From: Podocnemis expansa
Taxonomy: Eukaryota; Chordata; Testudines; Podocnemididae
Assembly (NCBI GenBank): GCA_007922195.1
Contig: ML682008.1
Coordinates: forward strand, 2,778,552 to 2,842,551
DNA length: 64,000 nucleotides
Direction: 5' to 3'
Of the stretch, positions 46,613-59,300 are shown piece by piece. How positions within the stretch are numbered: the stretch's first letter is position 1; every line of letters starts with the position of its first letter. A program made the translations under genes and the position numbers. The notes below the pieces were generated by a model, which had not been told where the DNA came from, searched no databases, and was given only the letters and a program-made list of their open reading frames with translations.

Positions 46613-48000
46613 GTGTTCAGTTTGCATGTCAGAACAGAAAGCGGTTCCTGGAAAATAAGATGGCCTCTTTCAGGAGTTTTGGTGTCATTTGCTCCCTTAT
46701 GAGCCAACCTTAGAAGCCTGGATATTGAACAGTACTACTGGTATGAAAATCCATAGGATTAGCAGTTTTCTAAGAAGTATTATCAGAGAAAAGATTTAAT
46801 GTAGTTAGAGGCTGATGACTTTAGTTGTTGCTGTTCTGGCACTTCTGGTGGTGAGCATGGCACAGGCATATAAGAAGGTTCAGTTAGGACCCAAGTCCCC
46901 AAGGGTGGTTAGGCACCAATTAATGTGAATTGGATACCAAATACCTTCGGTGTTCTGTGCCATTCAACCTAAATGTCCAGCCATGCAAACCCTTACCTCC
47001 TCTGTTAATTTTCACTTGAGTTGTAAATGACATCAATGTTACTGCTGTGTATGTGTTAGCAGGACTGGGCCCTAAACAGTAAATGAGTGCAATGTAAAAT
47101 GAAAATATTGAGAGTTGTGTATGTGTTTTAGTTCTGAGGTTTTGGTTTGGCTTTTTAGACCACATTTTTTATTTTTTTTTGCTTCTAAGGTATTTTGTTT
47201 TCCCTTGTAGCTAACTTATTTGTGAGAGTTTTGTGAGGACCATGTGTATAAGTATGTGTATAAGTATGGTTGGGTCTTAAAAAAAACATTTAGTTTCTTC
47301 ACCACAATCTCATATATTATCTCATTCCATGTGAATAATGAAACCCTCAACATCTTCATCAAATTTTTGCTCTCTTTCCAGCTATATGTAAAAACTCCAA
47401 TTACACTCTGTCTGAAACTTGGCATAAACAATCCATGCATTGTTTTACATTGAAATAAATATGAAGTAGATGTTTGTAATGTTTTTAAATGATTCTGTTA
47501 AGGCTGAGGAAATTCTGAAGGCAACTGTAAATGCTATGATCATTTTTGCACTAAGTACTGAAACATAATGCTCAGTGCATCATTAGTTCATTAAGTAATA
47601 TTAACAATCACATATATTTTGTGCTTTCAGCAGATTTTGAAGTGAAGAAAATATTTACTTTATTCTTATTTTAAAATCACTCCAGAATCTAAATTCGCTA
47701 TCCATTTACCCGGCATATGGTAGACCTCCAGGAATGGTTGTAGCTATTTAAGTAATTGTATAATTAACAATGAATTACTTGAAGGGGTGATTCCTGTTTT
47801 CCTTAGGATAAGTTAAAAAGGTATGGTCTGAGGGTTTGGGTTTTTTTAAATACTTTAGAGGGAATTGTGCTATTATGCACATTTGCAAAAATGTTTTGGA
47901 AGCAGTATCATTATGTCCTGTGGAGTGAAAAGACAATGCAAATGACAAAAATTTGTGGGACACTGATAGGTTATGCAGTACATTGTCTTCAAATCCTACT
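46613..48000. other. Intron, nothing recognised
   Basis: No exon, RNA gene or confident repeat. Confidence 0.5.
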
Positions 48001-48850
48001 CATCATTACATGAATAGCAGCCTTTCAAGGGCAGTGAGATCAGTGGTATATTTATACTGACGGCAGCAAAATCACCACCATCAGTGCACTCTTCCAGACT
48101 AAATTGAGTGGTCTGTCAAAACAGAGCTCATTTGCTCTGGAGTTTGCATCAGGCCTGGAAGTAGCAGACTGCTAAGGCGAATGGATGGTATTTCCATTCA
48201 TTCAGCACAGTGATGCCTGAGTTGGGAATTGGTAAGGCAACGGGAGATATGCAAGGCTTTTGGGTATCTTGCGTATCTCCCATCAACTGCTACTGAAAAG
48301 TGTGGTGAATGTTGTCTAGTGCTAATTAACCTTCCAACAGATTCAGTCCCAGAAAGACTCCTCCTTATGATTGGGACATGGATTGGGACCCTCTCCTTGT
48401 CTGTATCTTGTCCTGACCAAGCAGATTCTTGACTAGATTGGCAGTGAAAAAACATTATATGAGACTTGAAGGGTCCTGTGGCAGAGTGCCTGGCTCCTGA
48501 GTCATGCTGTCTTTGATCCTCCCACTTGCACAAGCTGATGTCATTGTCAGAGTTAATTCCATTCTCTGAGTTAATGTCTCTCTGGAGATCATTAACCTTG
48601 GTGGATTCGACCCACAGTGTAGAATGCATGGGAAGCATCCGGCACTGATTGTCTGCTCCTGTTCTGTACCCTGCACACCCCATGGCCGGTCCTGCCCTCG
48701 AAAAGGCTCAGTGTCATAGTGTCGATGAAGGGTGTCATATAGACTCATGCTGCTTTGGTTCTGTTCCCTTCACTTCCCTGCTTTCTGGGCCTTTCCCATT
48801 CCTTTGCTCCCCCCTACATCTGGGTCTCACAACTCTTAGTTTGCCGTGAG
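48001..48850. other. Unassigned block, possibly an old retroelement
   Basis: Less AT-rich than its surroundings. A + strand frame at 48050-48173 contains Y-I-Y-T-D-G-S-K, which resembles an RNase H first strand, then runs open for about 30 codons to a stop. A - strand open frame of 161 codons (48198-48683) shows no known domain. No ends were found, so this is unclassified. Confidence 0.25.
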
Positions 48851-50232
48851 TCTTAATATTACTTGTTCAGCTACATAAACATTATTGAGCTCCTTAACCA
48901 ATAGTATTGGACTGGAACATAGTTTATAGATTATCAACTACTGCAGCAGGGATATTGACTGTGTTAGTGAAGTTGGTGGTAACAGAGCATATAATTTTAT
49001 TGCTGCCCCAAGTAGTCCATCAGAGAAAATTACAAAATGTTTATACAATACCAGACTATATTGTATCATGTTCCCAGGCCTTCTCACCATTTATCATCTC
49101 AATGCCTTATCATTTGCTTATATATACAGCCCCTTAAATGAAATCTTTCCTCAGGACAACACTGCATTGAAATCAGTCAGATTTTTGAGTGCATACACAG
49201 ACTATATTGTTAAAAATATAAACAATGATTTAAGATGCCCAGACATACAATTTGTTTTCTCTTCGAAATATATAAAAACATTTCACAGCTGATATAACTT
49301 CTTTTTCTATATAGTGTGAATGGGATACAAAAGATGTGAAGAAGAACTCATGGGAAAAAAAAATGGGTTTTATCTATTTTATGTCTTTGTCTGTGTATGA
49401 TTACCATTTCCAGTTTATTTGTTTGGATGTAGAAGACATGGTCATCTTAAAGCAATGTGCCTAAATATTTGGTCCCTCAATTTGTGTATTTGAAATTTGT
49501 TGCTTGTTGTTGCTTCACTAGCTCAGGTGTCTTGCCTTTTGGTTACTTCTAGTCTGAGTGAAGAAGCAAAATTAAAATGCCAAGGTTTTAAATATTTGAA
49601 AATTGAGACTGTAGAACAAAACAGTGACATATGAACCAGTTGTCTTAGGAGACAGTCTCAACATTGTTGCCTTAGTAAGGCCATAAAACAGGTGTATAGG
49701 AAACTTCCGGCTAAACAGAGTAATTACTAATATTTGAGCCTGAGTCATTCAAACCAATAGAAGTTGTATTGTTCAATTGCATACTCCCCTCCTAAATATT
49801 TGTGCCTTCCTACATCCCTGCACTGCTACTAAATGCTGCCATTTTTAAATAAATAATTGGTATGGTGGAGTGTGAGTTTGGAAAACCTACTTAGCTGGAC
49901 ACAAGGTAACACAAGCAGCAAATTAGCTGAATTTAGGTATAGTTTTTAATCTTAAAATCTTTACATTAATCTTATAAAGTCATAATGACAGCAAATGCCA
50001 AAAATAGGGTTTTTTAAAAGTTTAAGGCCTGAGGAATAAAAGTTACTATATTCTACATAAATACTTTTGGGGACCAGTGATCTTATGGCCACATTGCCCT
50101 CAGGTGCACCTCTGAGGATTTCACTGTGAGCTGCTTCATGGACACAAACATAGAATCTTGGCCTCTAGCATTAGGGTTTTGGTTTTTTTAAACATTTTAA
50201 TGATTTGTTTTTGTTTTGTGGATTTCTTTTAG
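48851..50232. other. Intron, nothing recognised
   Basis: AT-rich unique-looking sequence up to the exon at 50233. Confidence 0.5.
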
Positions 50233-50375
50233 GAGCAAAATTTATCGGAACCTACCCCATCCCAGACACATACAACCCAGATGATGACAAAATCTATTTC
50301 TTTTTCCGAGAAATATCGCAGGATAGTAGCACATCTGACAAAGCGATCCTTTCCCGAGTTGGAAGAATTTGTAAG
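50233..50375 (+). CDS. SEMA3D: SEMA3D exon with [12 protein letters not shown] (143 nt)
   Basis: With the carried G, the exon reads [20 protein letters not shown], then [18 protein letters not shown], ending [12 protein letters not shown]-x-Y-F-F-F-R-E and R-x-G-x-x-C-K are core class 3 motifs; the Cys is expected to be in a disulfide with a later exon. The acceptor is TTTCTTTTAG and the donor AAG|GTGAGA. Phase is 1 in and 0 out. The next exon should begin N-D-V-G-G; no such sequence was seen up to 64000. Confidence 0.96.
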
Positions 50376-51320
50376 GTGAGAAATATAGATTCTTTTTCTC
50401 TCTTTTTTTTTAAAGAAAGCATTAATTTGTTTCTTTAAGAAATCTTAATTTTGGCCTAGGAAGAAATAAACTACCTCCTAGGACTGACTGAGTAATGCGT
50501 AATAACATGGATTACTAATGATGTTTAAAATTCACTTGCCTTAGCTGCAACATAGCCTTTATACTTAGTAAATCAGCATATTTTTGGAAACATTAGTATT
50601 TTCATAGATGATAATGATGCATGTAAATAATTTTCAGCTACTCTGTGGTGAGGAGTTTGTTTTGTTAGATGTTAAGATAGGGCTAAATTCTAAGTTTTTG
50701 TGTGTAGTCAGAATAAATGGGCCTTTTGCTTTGTGTCCAATGACTTAAAGTACTTAATGCATTGAGGAGGAAGGGATAGTTGGGGGCAGGCAGGAATCTA
50801 CAAAGACAAAGGCATAGAGAGATTATATTTAACTAAGATACATTAATTGTAGACCTTTAGGTTCTTCTACTGAGAACAAGGATAGATAAGATATCATAAT
50901 AAAAGCAAAAGTAGTGTAAAGAGATCCTAATAACCAGGCATAAATGAGCCTCAAATGAGACCAGGTTTCTAGAGTAGTGGTGTTGTAGGAAATAACATCT
51001 TGACCCTTATGTTTTTATTTTCCCAGTCATATGAACAGTGTTGGAGAGCTTCAGAATAGCTAGTTCCATTTTATTATATCCATGTTTAATTCCCAACAGC
51101 TGGAGCTATGAACATGTGTAGTAATGTGCATAAACCCCCAAAACGATGTGTCTACATACAGGACCAGGTATTCCAAAGTGCATGAAAGTTACTGTCAGGG
51201 TCCAATCTCAAAGTGGCTCAGCATCCAGAAGCTCCTGTTCAACACACTCAATGGGAGTTAAGGGGTAAGGGGCATTTTAAAATGCCATAGAATATATTGG
51301 CAAAGGCTCTGGAAGGTTTC
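50376..51320. other. Intron, nothing recognised
   Basis: First part of the last intron; no exon found. Confidence 0.5.
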
Positions 51321-51324
51321 TACT

Positions 51325-51530
51325 TTACTCTGTAGCATGGGGCCTGACTTAATGGCTGGTGGATTCTCTGTACCTTAAAGTCTTCAAATCATGATTTGAG
51401 GACTAATAACTCAGTCATAAGAAAGAGGTTTATTACAGGAGTGCGTGGGTGAGGTTCTGTGGCCTGCATTGTGCTGTAGGTCAGACTAGATGATCATATT
51501 GGTCCCTTCTGATCTTAGACTAAAGTCTGT
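51325..51530 (+). mobile_element. CR1 LINE 3' terminus
   Basis: TCTTCAAATCATGATTTGAG, GTGGCCTGCATTGTGC, TAGATGATCATATTGGTCCC; same family as 3825-4180. The last bases resume at 52004 after an inserted TIR element. Confidence 0.75.
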
Positions 51531-52003
51531 GGCTATGTCTACACCAGCAAATCAGTTTGGACTAAGCAAGTTTAGTCTGAACTAATTTGAACCCTGTCTA
51601 AACCAGGCTTTGCCTAGTTTGAACTAATTTTTTTTTTTTTAGTTTGAACTAAGAAAAACTTAGTTCAAGTTAATTCAGCTACTTACTCTGAACTAACTGC
51701 TAAATTTGAACTAATGTGTATTTTTAGTTCAAACGAAATAAGCATGTCCCAATGGAGACATGCTAGTTAAAACTAAATAAGTTGAAATGAGTGGTTAGTT
51801 TAAACTAAGCATTTTTTTTTTTTTTAGTTTGAACTTTTAGTTCAAACTAGCTGCACTTTATTCATTCGAACTAAAAAAAGTGTGGCTAGTTTGAACTAAA
51901 AGTTAGATTGAACTAAAAAATCATGCTTAGTTCAAAGTAATTTTCTAAATACTTAGTTCAGACATGCTTAGTCTGAACTAAGATTTTAGGTGAAGACATA
52001 GCC
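51531..52003. mobile_element. TIR element, TTTGAACTAA family (473 bp)
   Basis: Starts GGCTATGTCTACACCAGCAA and ends GTGAAGACATAGCC. The interior consists of AGTTTGAACTAA and TTAGTTCAAACTA words in both orientations. Flanks TGT and TAT. A related copy lies at 58675. Non-coding. Confidence 0.8.
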
Positions 52004-52217
52004 TATGAGTCTGTAGGTATCCATACCGATACAGCAGATATGAGTAAATTAGTGTGGTTGAAATTTCTAGCTGATCTGTAGCATTACTTGATAGCTAATA
52101 AAATTTCAACTGATCTAAACAATTTTCCTTAAAATGAAGTTTTTGTCTTCCTTTCCCCCTGTCCATTACAATACAAGATACTGCTGTCTGTCAAGAGACC
52201 AGTAACTATTCAAGTGA

Positions 52218-52585
52218 TCTGCTCAGTGGGTCAAACAAAAAAGGAGTCTAGTGACACTTTTAAGGACTAACCAATTTATTTATCACATGACCTTTTGTAG
52301 GAGAAATTCCCACTTTATCAGATGCTTGAAGATGGAGAAGTACAGATGAATGGGAGGGAAATGAATGCAGGAAAGTGTAAGTCATAGGATCTGGTCTGGT
52401 CAGACTGTTACAGCAAATCAGTGAAGTTGTTTAGATTCAGTCAGTGGATAACAGCATATAGGAAGGAGGTGAGGGAAAAAGGAAAGCAAGCTGTAATGGA
52501 GAAAAAAAAAATAGTCTCTGTTTAATCAATAGTGTCAAAACTACATATAAATTCCAGTTCTGCAGTTTCTCTTTGAAGTGGGTGT
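52218..52585 (-). mobile_element. Penelope-like element tail
   Basis: AAAAGGAGTCTAGTGACAC, CCAATTTATTTATCACATGA, CCACTTTATCAGATGC, then AAATGAATGCAGGAAAGTG and ATTCCAGTTCTGCAGTTTC; colinear with 29842-30160. It ends before the endonuclease part. Confidence 0.75.
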
Positions 52586-53130
52586 AATTCCAATTCCTTC
52601 AACTGGAGCTTCACTGCTCTTCTACACTGTCCGTCTAAGTCTCCTCCTACACGATACTGTTAGAGGTACATGCTAAAATTGAAATAGTCTACAAAAATGA
52701 TACAAGGCTATGTATTTAATACAACAGGTTAATCCATACAGCTTTCTCTTCAGCTAGTATTCATTGGCTGAACAATACTGGCTCACACTGATCCTCTCCC
52801 TTAGGGAAGTCTCCTCCAGAGAGCATTCCCCTTTCCCAGCTATTTCAAGACCTAAAAGATTACAATAATCTCACTTGAAGTTCTTTGCCCACAGTCAAAC
52901 AGCTGTCACTTGTCCTGTTCTGAAGACAGTTCTTATATTTACCGTCTTTAAGTATGTTTTGCAATAACACAGCCACCAAAGCACTAGAAAGCACTCATTT
53001 TTGGTTTACGTCACTTGCATTCTGTATATCACCAGGGGATATAATTATAAACTGGGAGGAAGTGCTTTCAACAGTCACTTCCAGACCAAAATGTATAATT
53101 TATCATGACAAATGGCATTTTCTATTCTTA
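52586..53130. other. Intron, nothing recognised
   Basis: No exon or confident repeat. Confidence 0.5.
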
Positions 53131-53131
53131 G

Positions 53132-53134
<3 letters not shown>

Positions 53135-53165
<31 letters not shown>
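53135..53165. repeat. (CA)n microsatellite, about 15 units
   Basis: Uninterrupted AC run. Confidence 0.97.
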
Positions 53166-53167
<2 letters not shown>

Positions 53168-53419
53168 GTATTGCCAGTTTATCTGCAGTACCTGGAATTT
53201 CTTGGTCCGTTTAGGGAAAACAGAATGTTCCCACTAATATCAAGTGTAACATGGCAAGTCGTTTGTTTTCTTTGAAGGTAGGATTATTTGTGAGAAACAA
53301 AAATCAGAATTAAAGATTAATCCAAATTGTCTGTCTGTTTTTGTTGTTGTATTTTTTTTTAAATATAGGAAATTTATTAAACACTTTATAGTCTTTTTTT
53401 TCCCCAATTGATGTCACAA

Positions 53420-53505
53420 GGCCACATCCTCAGCTGATGTAAATTTTTGTTGACCTCGAGTCAGTTTGTACCACTTTACATCAGCTGAGGATTTAGTCCA
53501 TATAG
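53420..53505. repeat. Short palindromic amniote repeat
   Basis: CATCCTCAGCTGATGTAAAT is followed by the near complement TTTACATCAGCTGAGGATTT, so the block can fold on itself. Part of a widespread old family. Confidence 0.6.
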
Positions 53506-53924
53506 ACACTCAGGCTCAGATTTTGAAAACTATTGTTAAACTTTCCTCACATCCACACATACAGAGCCTTTGCATGTATATCAAATGCAAACTGATCAAA
53601 GGCAGATTTTGTGTGTGGGAATGTTATCAGTTGTATTTAAAGCTGCATATATAAAAGCATAAAAAAAGCTGTTAAAAGGTCTTTTAAAAATGAGTCCAAA
53701 CTTAAAACAGTTCACTAGAAAGGTAAGATATTTTTTGGCAGATTTTTTTTTTATTAGCTTCAGTAATTTTTCACGAAGTGACATGCCAGCCGCAGACTAT
53801 ATTATAGTATAATGGATATTATCCAAGATCATTAAGATTTAGTATTAAAGTACAAAAGTCATGTTGTCATTCTTTGAAATTCATGCTTGAGTACTTAAGG
53901 CATTAGCTGAAGCAAGCTCAGAAA

Positions 53925-54710
53925 CCATTAGCAATTATCTTTGAGAACTCCTGGAGGACTAGTGAGGTCCCAAAAGACTGGAAAAGGGTAAACATAGTAC
54001 CTGTTTTTAAAAAGGAGAATCAATAAAGAGGGACTCTGTAGAATTAAAGACCAGATAACATAACTTCAGTACTTGGAAAAATAGTGGAACACATTATGAC
54101 ACAATCAGTCTGTGAGCACTGAAGATCATAAAGTATAGCCTACATGAATTTGTCAAAAAACAGATCATGCTGAATCAACCAGAGGCGTTGCTGGCGCGGG
54201 GCACCCGAGGCACATGCCCGCATCCCAGCGCCAGTGCCCCGGATCGCCAGCCCGCTTGTCCTGGGAATCCAGGGCCCGGCTGCCTGCGCTGGTGGCAGCC
54301 CCATCCCCGGCCAGAGATGCAGGACCCCGCTGCCCGCAGCAGCTTCTGGCCCTGTCCCCGGCCGGGGATGCCTGGCCCGGCCTCCTGCAGCCGCTTGCAG
54401 CCCCCTCCCCAGCCAGGGATGTGGGGCCTAGCCTCCCACAGTGGCGTGGTGGCTTCTGGCCCTGTTCCTGGCCAGGGGGCGGGGCCTGCAGGCCGGGGGC
54501 GGGGCCTGGGCCCTGGGTCCCTCCCCGGACCAGCGATGCACCTGGAACCAACCATCCTTTAACAGATTCGCTGGCCTCATCAATGGGGGGCAGGGGGAGC
54601 AGCAGATGTGATAAATCTTCATTTCAATAAGGTTTTTTATGCAGTTCCATGTAACATTTTCATAATCAAACTAGAGAAATGTGGTCTAGATTAAGTTAAC
54701 ATAAGTTGGG
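53925..54710 (+). mobile_element. CR1 LINE reverse transcriptase fragment, split by a hAT
   Basis: Before the insertion (53925-54179) decayed frames read W-K-R-V-N-I-V-P-V-F-K-K and V-L-G-K-I-V-E-H, typical CR1 RT. After it (54545-54710) A-D-V-I-N-L-H-F-N-K-V-F-Y-A-V-P continues the next RT motif (family D-x-x-K-A-F-D). Multiple stops and frameshifts. Confidence 0.8.
54180..54544. mobile_element. GC-rich hAT-type MITE (365 bp)
   Basis: Ends CAGAGGCGTTGCTGGCGCGG and CCGGACCAGCGATGCACCTG form inverted repeats. Flanked by GAATCAAC (54172-54179) and GAACCAAC (54545-54552). The interior is about 70% GC with recurrent CCCCGGCCAGGGATG-like phrases. Long open frames on both strands are low-complexity Pro/Gly/Ala and not read as genes. 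Confidence 0.85.
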
Positions 54711-57580
54711 TGTAGCAGGTCCTCTCCTCGGCCTGCCTCTTGTTCTGTTCCACTCTGGACCAAAAAGGATGGGAGGACCCACAGACTTGCAATCATCAGT
54801 GATTTATTTACAGGGTGTATCTGAATCATCCATATATCACCTTGCCTGGGCCAGTCCCCACAATGGCTGCTCAAGGTCAGAGAAACAGGCAATCCCTCTG
54901 TCCCTCTCCTAATCCCTTTCCCTTCTGATCTCTCAAACCTTCTGAGCTAGTTTATAAACCTTCTAGGGCCTCTCAAGCAGCTGATACTTGTGGGCTAATT
55001 AATCCCTTGGGAGGTTGCTCCATCTGGGCTTCTGCCCACCTGCCTCCTTTCAGGCAAACATCTGGCTCCTCCTCTGCTTTCTTCCTGCTAGCTGCACTAG
55101 GGTAGCAGGGAGCTGACTACCTCCTGCCAGCCATAGTGGATGTTACTGAAAGCATCCCTAAATTCATACCTTACACACCACTGTCATAATTTTTGTACAA
55201 AACATGCCTTGTGAGGTATCATTTGAAAAGAAATAACTCACTGGGCAATTAAGTCATGGTGGAATGTATATAGTAACATTACAAATAAAGAAGATGTGAA
55301 TTCCCCCTGTATAACATGAGCACACATCTGAAAGCAGACAGTGCCGCCTAGGCAAAAGTTGTAGAACAGGCTAATCTTGAACAAAAGAGTGTGCGTTTGC
55401 CGTAGTTTACATCTAAGCAATACACAGGGTCCTCAAAAGAGCAGGAGGAGGAGAAGATAGGAAACTAAGCAACTATGCTTTTCAACAAACCCAAGTGGGG
55501 AAGAAAGAGCATGGAGCCGCCTTCTCTCCCAGACTCTGTATTGCTGTCCCCAGTGTTTGAACAGATTTTCTTTGAAGGAAGCCTTCAGAAGAATCCGCTT
55601 CCAAGGTTCACTGGCCTCTGGAAAAAAAAAAAAAGGCAGAAAACTCCAAGTTATCTCTTTTCACCTAAGGAGACAGAAGCATGAGTACTTCTGGGTCTCT
55701 GGGACAGCTCCAGAGCAAGGAAAATGTCAATTGCTGTCTTGCTGGAAGACTGTGAGTGAGAAAGTTCATCTTAAACAAAGCCTTAAACCAAAATTTCCTA
55801 GATTAGCTTTTAGACTTTTTGATGGGTTTTCACTTTTATTTGCCAGGAACCATTTCTAACTATATGTCTTATGCTTGAGTTCACTTAACATCCCATCTTT
55901 TGTTAACAAACTTGTTTTATTTTTAATCTAAATCAATCCATGGCTGGACTGTTAAGAAATTCAAGTTAAAGAAAGTGACAAACTGTCAAATATTGACTCT
56001 TTACAATACAGGGTCAGCAAACCTTGAGAGCTGAACTGTCCAGGAGTGGACTGAAAATTACAGAACACATATTTTTGGGAAAGTTCATGACTGGGAGAAT
56101 GTTGGAGTTGCCCTACAAGTAGTGGTGGAATCTGGAGTGGGATTGTAGGGCTGTAGACAGGATACTGGAGTGAGAACAACTGAACCAGGACTGTAGCACA
56201 GAGGCTCAGGGTGTGACCTGAATGCTGATAGACTGGCTGTGAGCAGCCCAGGTGGTGCGTAATAGCAGAAAAACACTATGAGGCACCCAAGGTTACAGGG
56301 CAGACATTGAAATAACCCCTTATTGGTTTGGATTGCACCCCAGAATATGGCAGTGGCATTAATGAAGAAGGATTTGCACACAGCTTGCTAACTTAACTGG
56401 GGTTTGCCCAGCAGAGTGGAATAGTTTTCAGTGATTCTCCAGCGAAAAGGTTGGGAACAGTCAAAGAATGATTACAGTTTTATTATTTTCTCTGTGTTTG
56501 TTTCAAGCAAGGGAAATAGAACAAATGAAAGTGTAAAGTTGAGTAAGAAGAAGAAAAGGTAGGAGCAGCGAAGAAGCAGATGTTGAGCTGCCAAAGAAAC
56601 AGTTAAAAGAGCTGTGTGCACCATGAGATCAGTAAGCAGCTGATTAGAAGATGTTGGTGAGAGCAGCTGACTACACTGCACAAATATTCCATGAGGCAGG
56701 GCACCAGGCATCGGGGGGGGGTGCCTTTTTTCACTATAGAGTATGCAGGAGACCAAGCAGATGGTTCGCTAGATGATCCAGCAGAGGTGGCAGCAGTGAT
56801 AAGAATTTCAGAGCTGTGGAGCTGGATTAGAAAAGGCTGCTGGTGGAGGAGAGAGGGATGGGGCTGGAGGCCATGCAGCTAAGTGAGAAGTCACAGCCGG
56901 AGCAACAGGAGCTTGCTGTGCCAGAATTGTCTAGCCAACACACAAGGCATGACCTGCATGTTGATGTGCTGGTTATGAGTGGCTGCTCGTTGGGAGCTAC
57001 GACGCCTAGACAGTCTGCTGAGCTCAGAGGGAGATGTTTTTGTTTTTTTGATCACTGGTCCATGACCAGTTCTCGGAAGCATGTCCTGCTTCTGAAAACA
57101 TTTCTGCTGATTTGCCAGCTAAGCACCTGTGCAACAACCTTTCCCACAGGCTTTTAGCAATCAACATCTCATGAACTTTCAAACTTGCAGCCTAATGTTT
57201 GTACCGTTTGGCAGCTTTCAGTTGTCAGTGAGCAAATACTTACCAGAATGATGTCATTTTAAGGTCTGATGTCTTGGACACAAGCAGAGCAAACTCTGTA
57301 CAGCATTTGTTTCTAATCCTGACGAGTTATGAGCTATCTAACCGTAAGTTACATCATGTCTTTTTGACTAGTTTTATTTTATTGGGTCAGGTGAAGACAT
57401 GACTAAAGAAGGCCTTGTATAATTTTCTGATGTTCCTGGTGGAGTTTCAGCACTGCATTCATCAGTTTGTGTGAAATTTCATGTACTGCAAATTAAATAA
57501 ATGTGTCATGCTATTAGTAGAAGAGAAGTACATAAAACTTGGTGAATCTTACAGAAAGCGTGCGAGAGAGTGGGCTTGTA
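54711..57580. other. Unassigned block, possible LTR-retroelement remnants
   Basis: The wording around 55185-55255 (TGTCATAATTTTTGTACAAA, TGTGAGGTATCATTTGAAAA) resembles LTR-retroelement fragments known from turtle-like genomes. No LTR pair, primer site or gag/pol/env coding was found. Open frames up to about 100 codons carry no domain. Confidence 0.3.
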
Positions 57581-58674
57581 TAGTTGTGACAGGGTTCAGG
57601 ATGCAATCCAGGCCAGCGTGAGGTTGTAGTGTCTCTTAACCTGTAATGCTGAGTGCCACCCAGTTATTTAGTTCCTGTAGTTCCCAGCCTGATATGCTCA
57701 CGGTAAGCAACAAGCATGGAGATCACATCCTGAGTCTCTGTGTATGACTGCTATCCTTGTCCAGCAACTCTGACCCCAGCAGCCACACACCAGTGACGCT
57801 TCTTGATCTCTGCCAGCTTGGGTTACTCTTTGCGAGGTGATCATAATGCACACTTGGTTCCAAATTTCTCCAAACCACATTGTCCTAGGCAGTTTTTTAG
57901 CCTCATAAAAACGTAACTGTGGCATTGTTATCCATTTATTTAATTCCTGCAAGAAGGGTTCCAGCCACTGAATAAGGGGCTGTGTACAGCTTGTGGCTCA
58001 ATCTGTCTCGGGCTGCTTGCTGAGACAGCTGTTACACTCTCTGTAGTAATGACTCGGGATGCTAGTTGTCTTACCGTCTATTGTGACGGTTTCATCTATA
58101 CTTTTCTCTTGTATTTCCATGCTCCAAATCTACTCCAGTGTCTGTAGACACCGAAGTCACCTTGTGGCTAAGCAAGACACTAATATATCCCAGCACTGAT
58201 TTGCCTACTTCTTTGAAATGTTCCAGAACAACAGTTTACAGTGTAACTATTTAAACCACGTAAACCCACATCTCCTATTTGACATTGCATTGATGACTCA
58301 TCTAGCCGCCACATTTTCCTGTAGCTTCATGAACAAGCATGTTACATTTTATGACTGTATGTAGCTTTTTGCTTTGTCATTTTAATAGGTTTTATATGTT
58401 TACAATGTATAATTTATTTTAACTATGTTTTGGAGATCAAACAAATGCTGGGACATGTAGAGGCTGTCAAAGACAGTGAGCAAGGATTCATAAAGAACTG
58501 CCAAAGAAATACGACTGGCTTTTTTGAGTAAGTTAGCTATGAGAGCCGTCTGGGTAAAGCATAAACAGTCTACACCTGAACTTCAGTGAGGCTTTTGATT
58601 GAGTTTTGATTAAAAGTCTTGTCTGGCTCTGTAATCATCTTTCATTCACTTGATACTCCCACTGAAGTCACTAA
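57581..58674. other. Intron, nothing recognised
   Basis: The - strand open frame at 57698-57952 (84 codons) has no recognised domain. No exon of the host gene. Confidence 0.45.
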
Positions 58675-59073
58675 GACTGTGTCTACACTAGCAAATTAGT
58701 TTGAATTAAGGAGGCTTAGTCTGAACTAATTTAAATCTTGTCTACACTAGGCTTTGCCTAGCTAGCAAAGCTTATTTTCAACTAGTTAGTTCGGCTGGTT
58801 AGTCAGAACTAACTGCTTAGTTTGAATTTATTTGCATATTTAGTTCGAACTAGCACAATGTAGATATGCTAGTTCAAACTACATAAGTTTAAACTGGCGG
58901 TTAGTTTTTTTAGTTCGAGCTAACTGTACTTTTTGAGTTTGAACCAAAAAAAAAAGTGTGGCTAGTTCAAACTAAAAGTTAGTTCAGACTAAAAAAATGT
59001 GCTTAGTTTATAGGTAACTTTCAGATTACTTAGTTTGGACTAGTCAAGTTAGGCTTTAGGTGTACACATAGCC
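58675..59073. mobile_element. TIR element, TTTGAACTAA family, older copy
   Basis: Starts near GACTGTGTCTACACTAGCAA and ends GGTGTACACATAGCC, with AGTTTGAATT and TTAGTTCGAACTA words inside. No clean duplication. Confidence 0.7.
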
Positions 59074-59300
59074 TAAGTGTGAGCAGACCATGGGCTTTGC
59101 TGAGCCCTGGATGCTAATAAATAGCTGGATACAATTAGATAACCTGTATCTGAGGGCTTATCTACACTTAGAAGGCTACAGTGACACCGATGCAATGTTT
59201 CAGTCAAGGCGCTTTCTGTGCCAATGGAGGGACATCTTCTTTCAACATGTCTACTTTGAGACTTACGTTAGGTAACTGATTTTTCACACTCGCAAGCGAC

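Noticed and set aside
48198..48683. 161-codon - strand open frame
   Set aside because: No recognisable domain, no splice or start support, and composition is not gene-like. Left as part of an unassigned block.
54165..54630. Open frames of 126-138 codons on both strands
   Set aside because: They cross the borders of a GC-rich hAT MITE inserted in CR1; no domain and no start context.
57241..57262. CAGAATGATGTC as possible start of the next sema exon (N-D-V)
   Set aside because: The codons that follow do not continue G-G-Q-R-S, and no donor or further homology is present.
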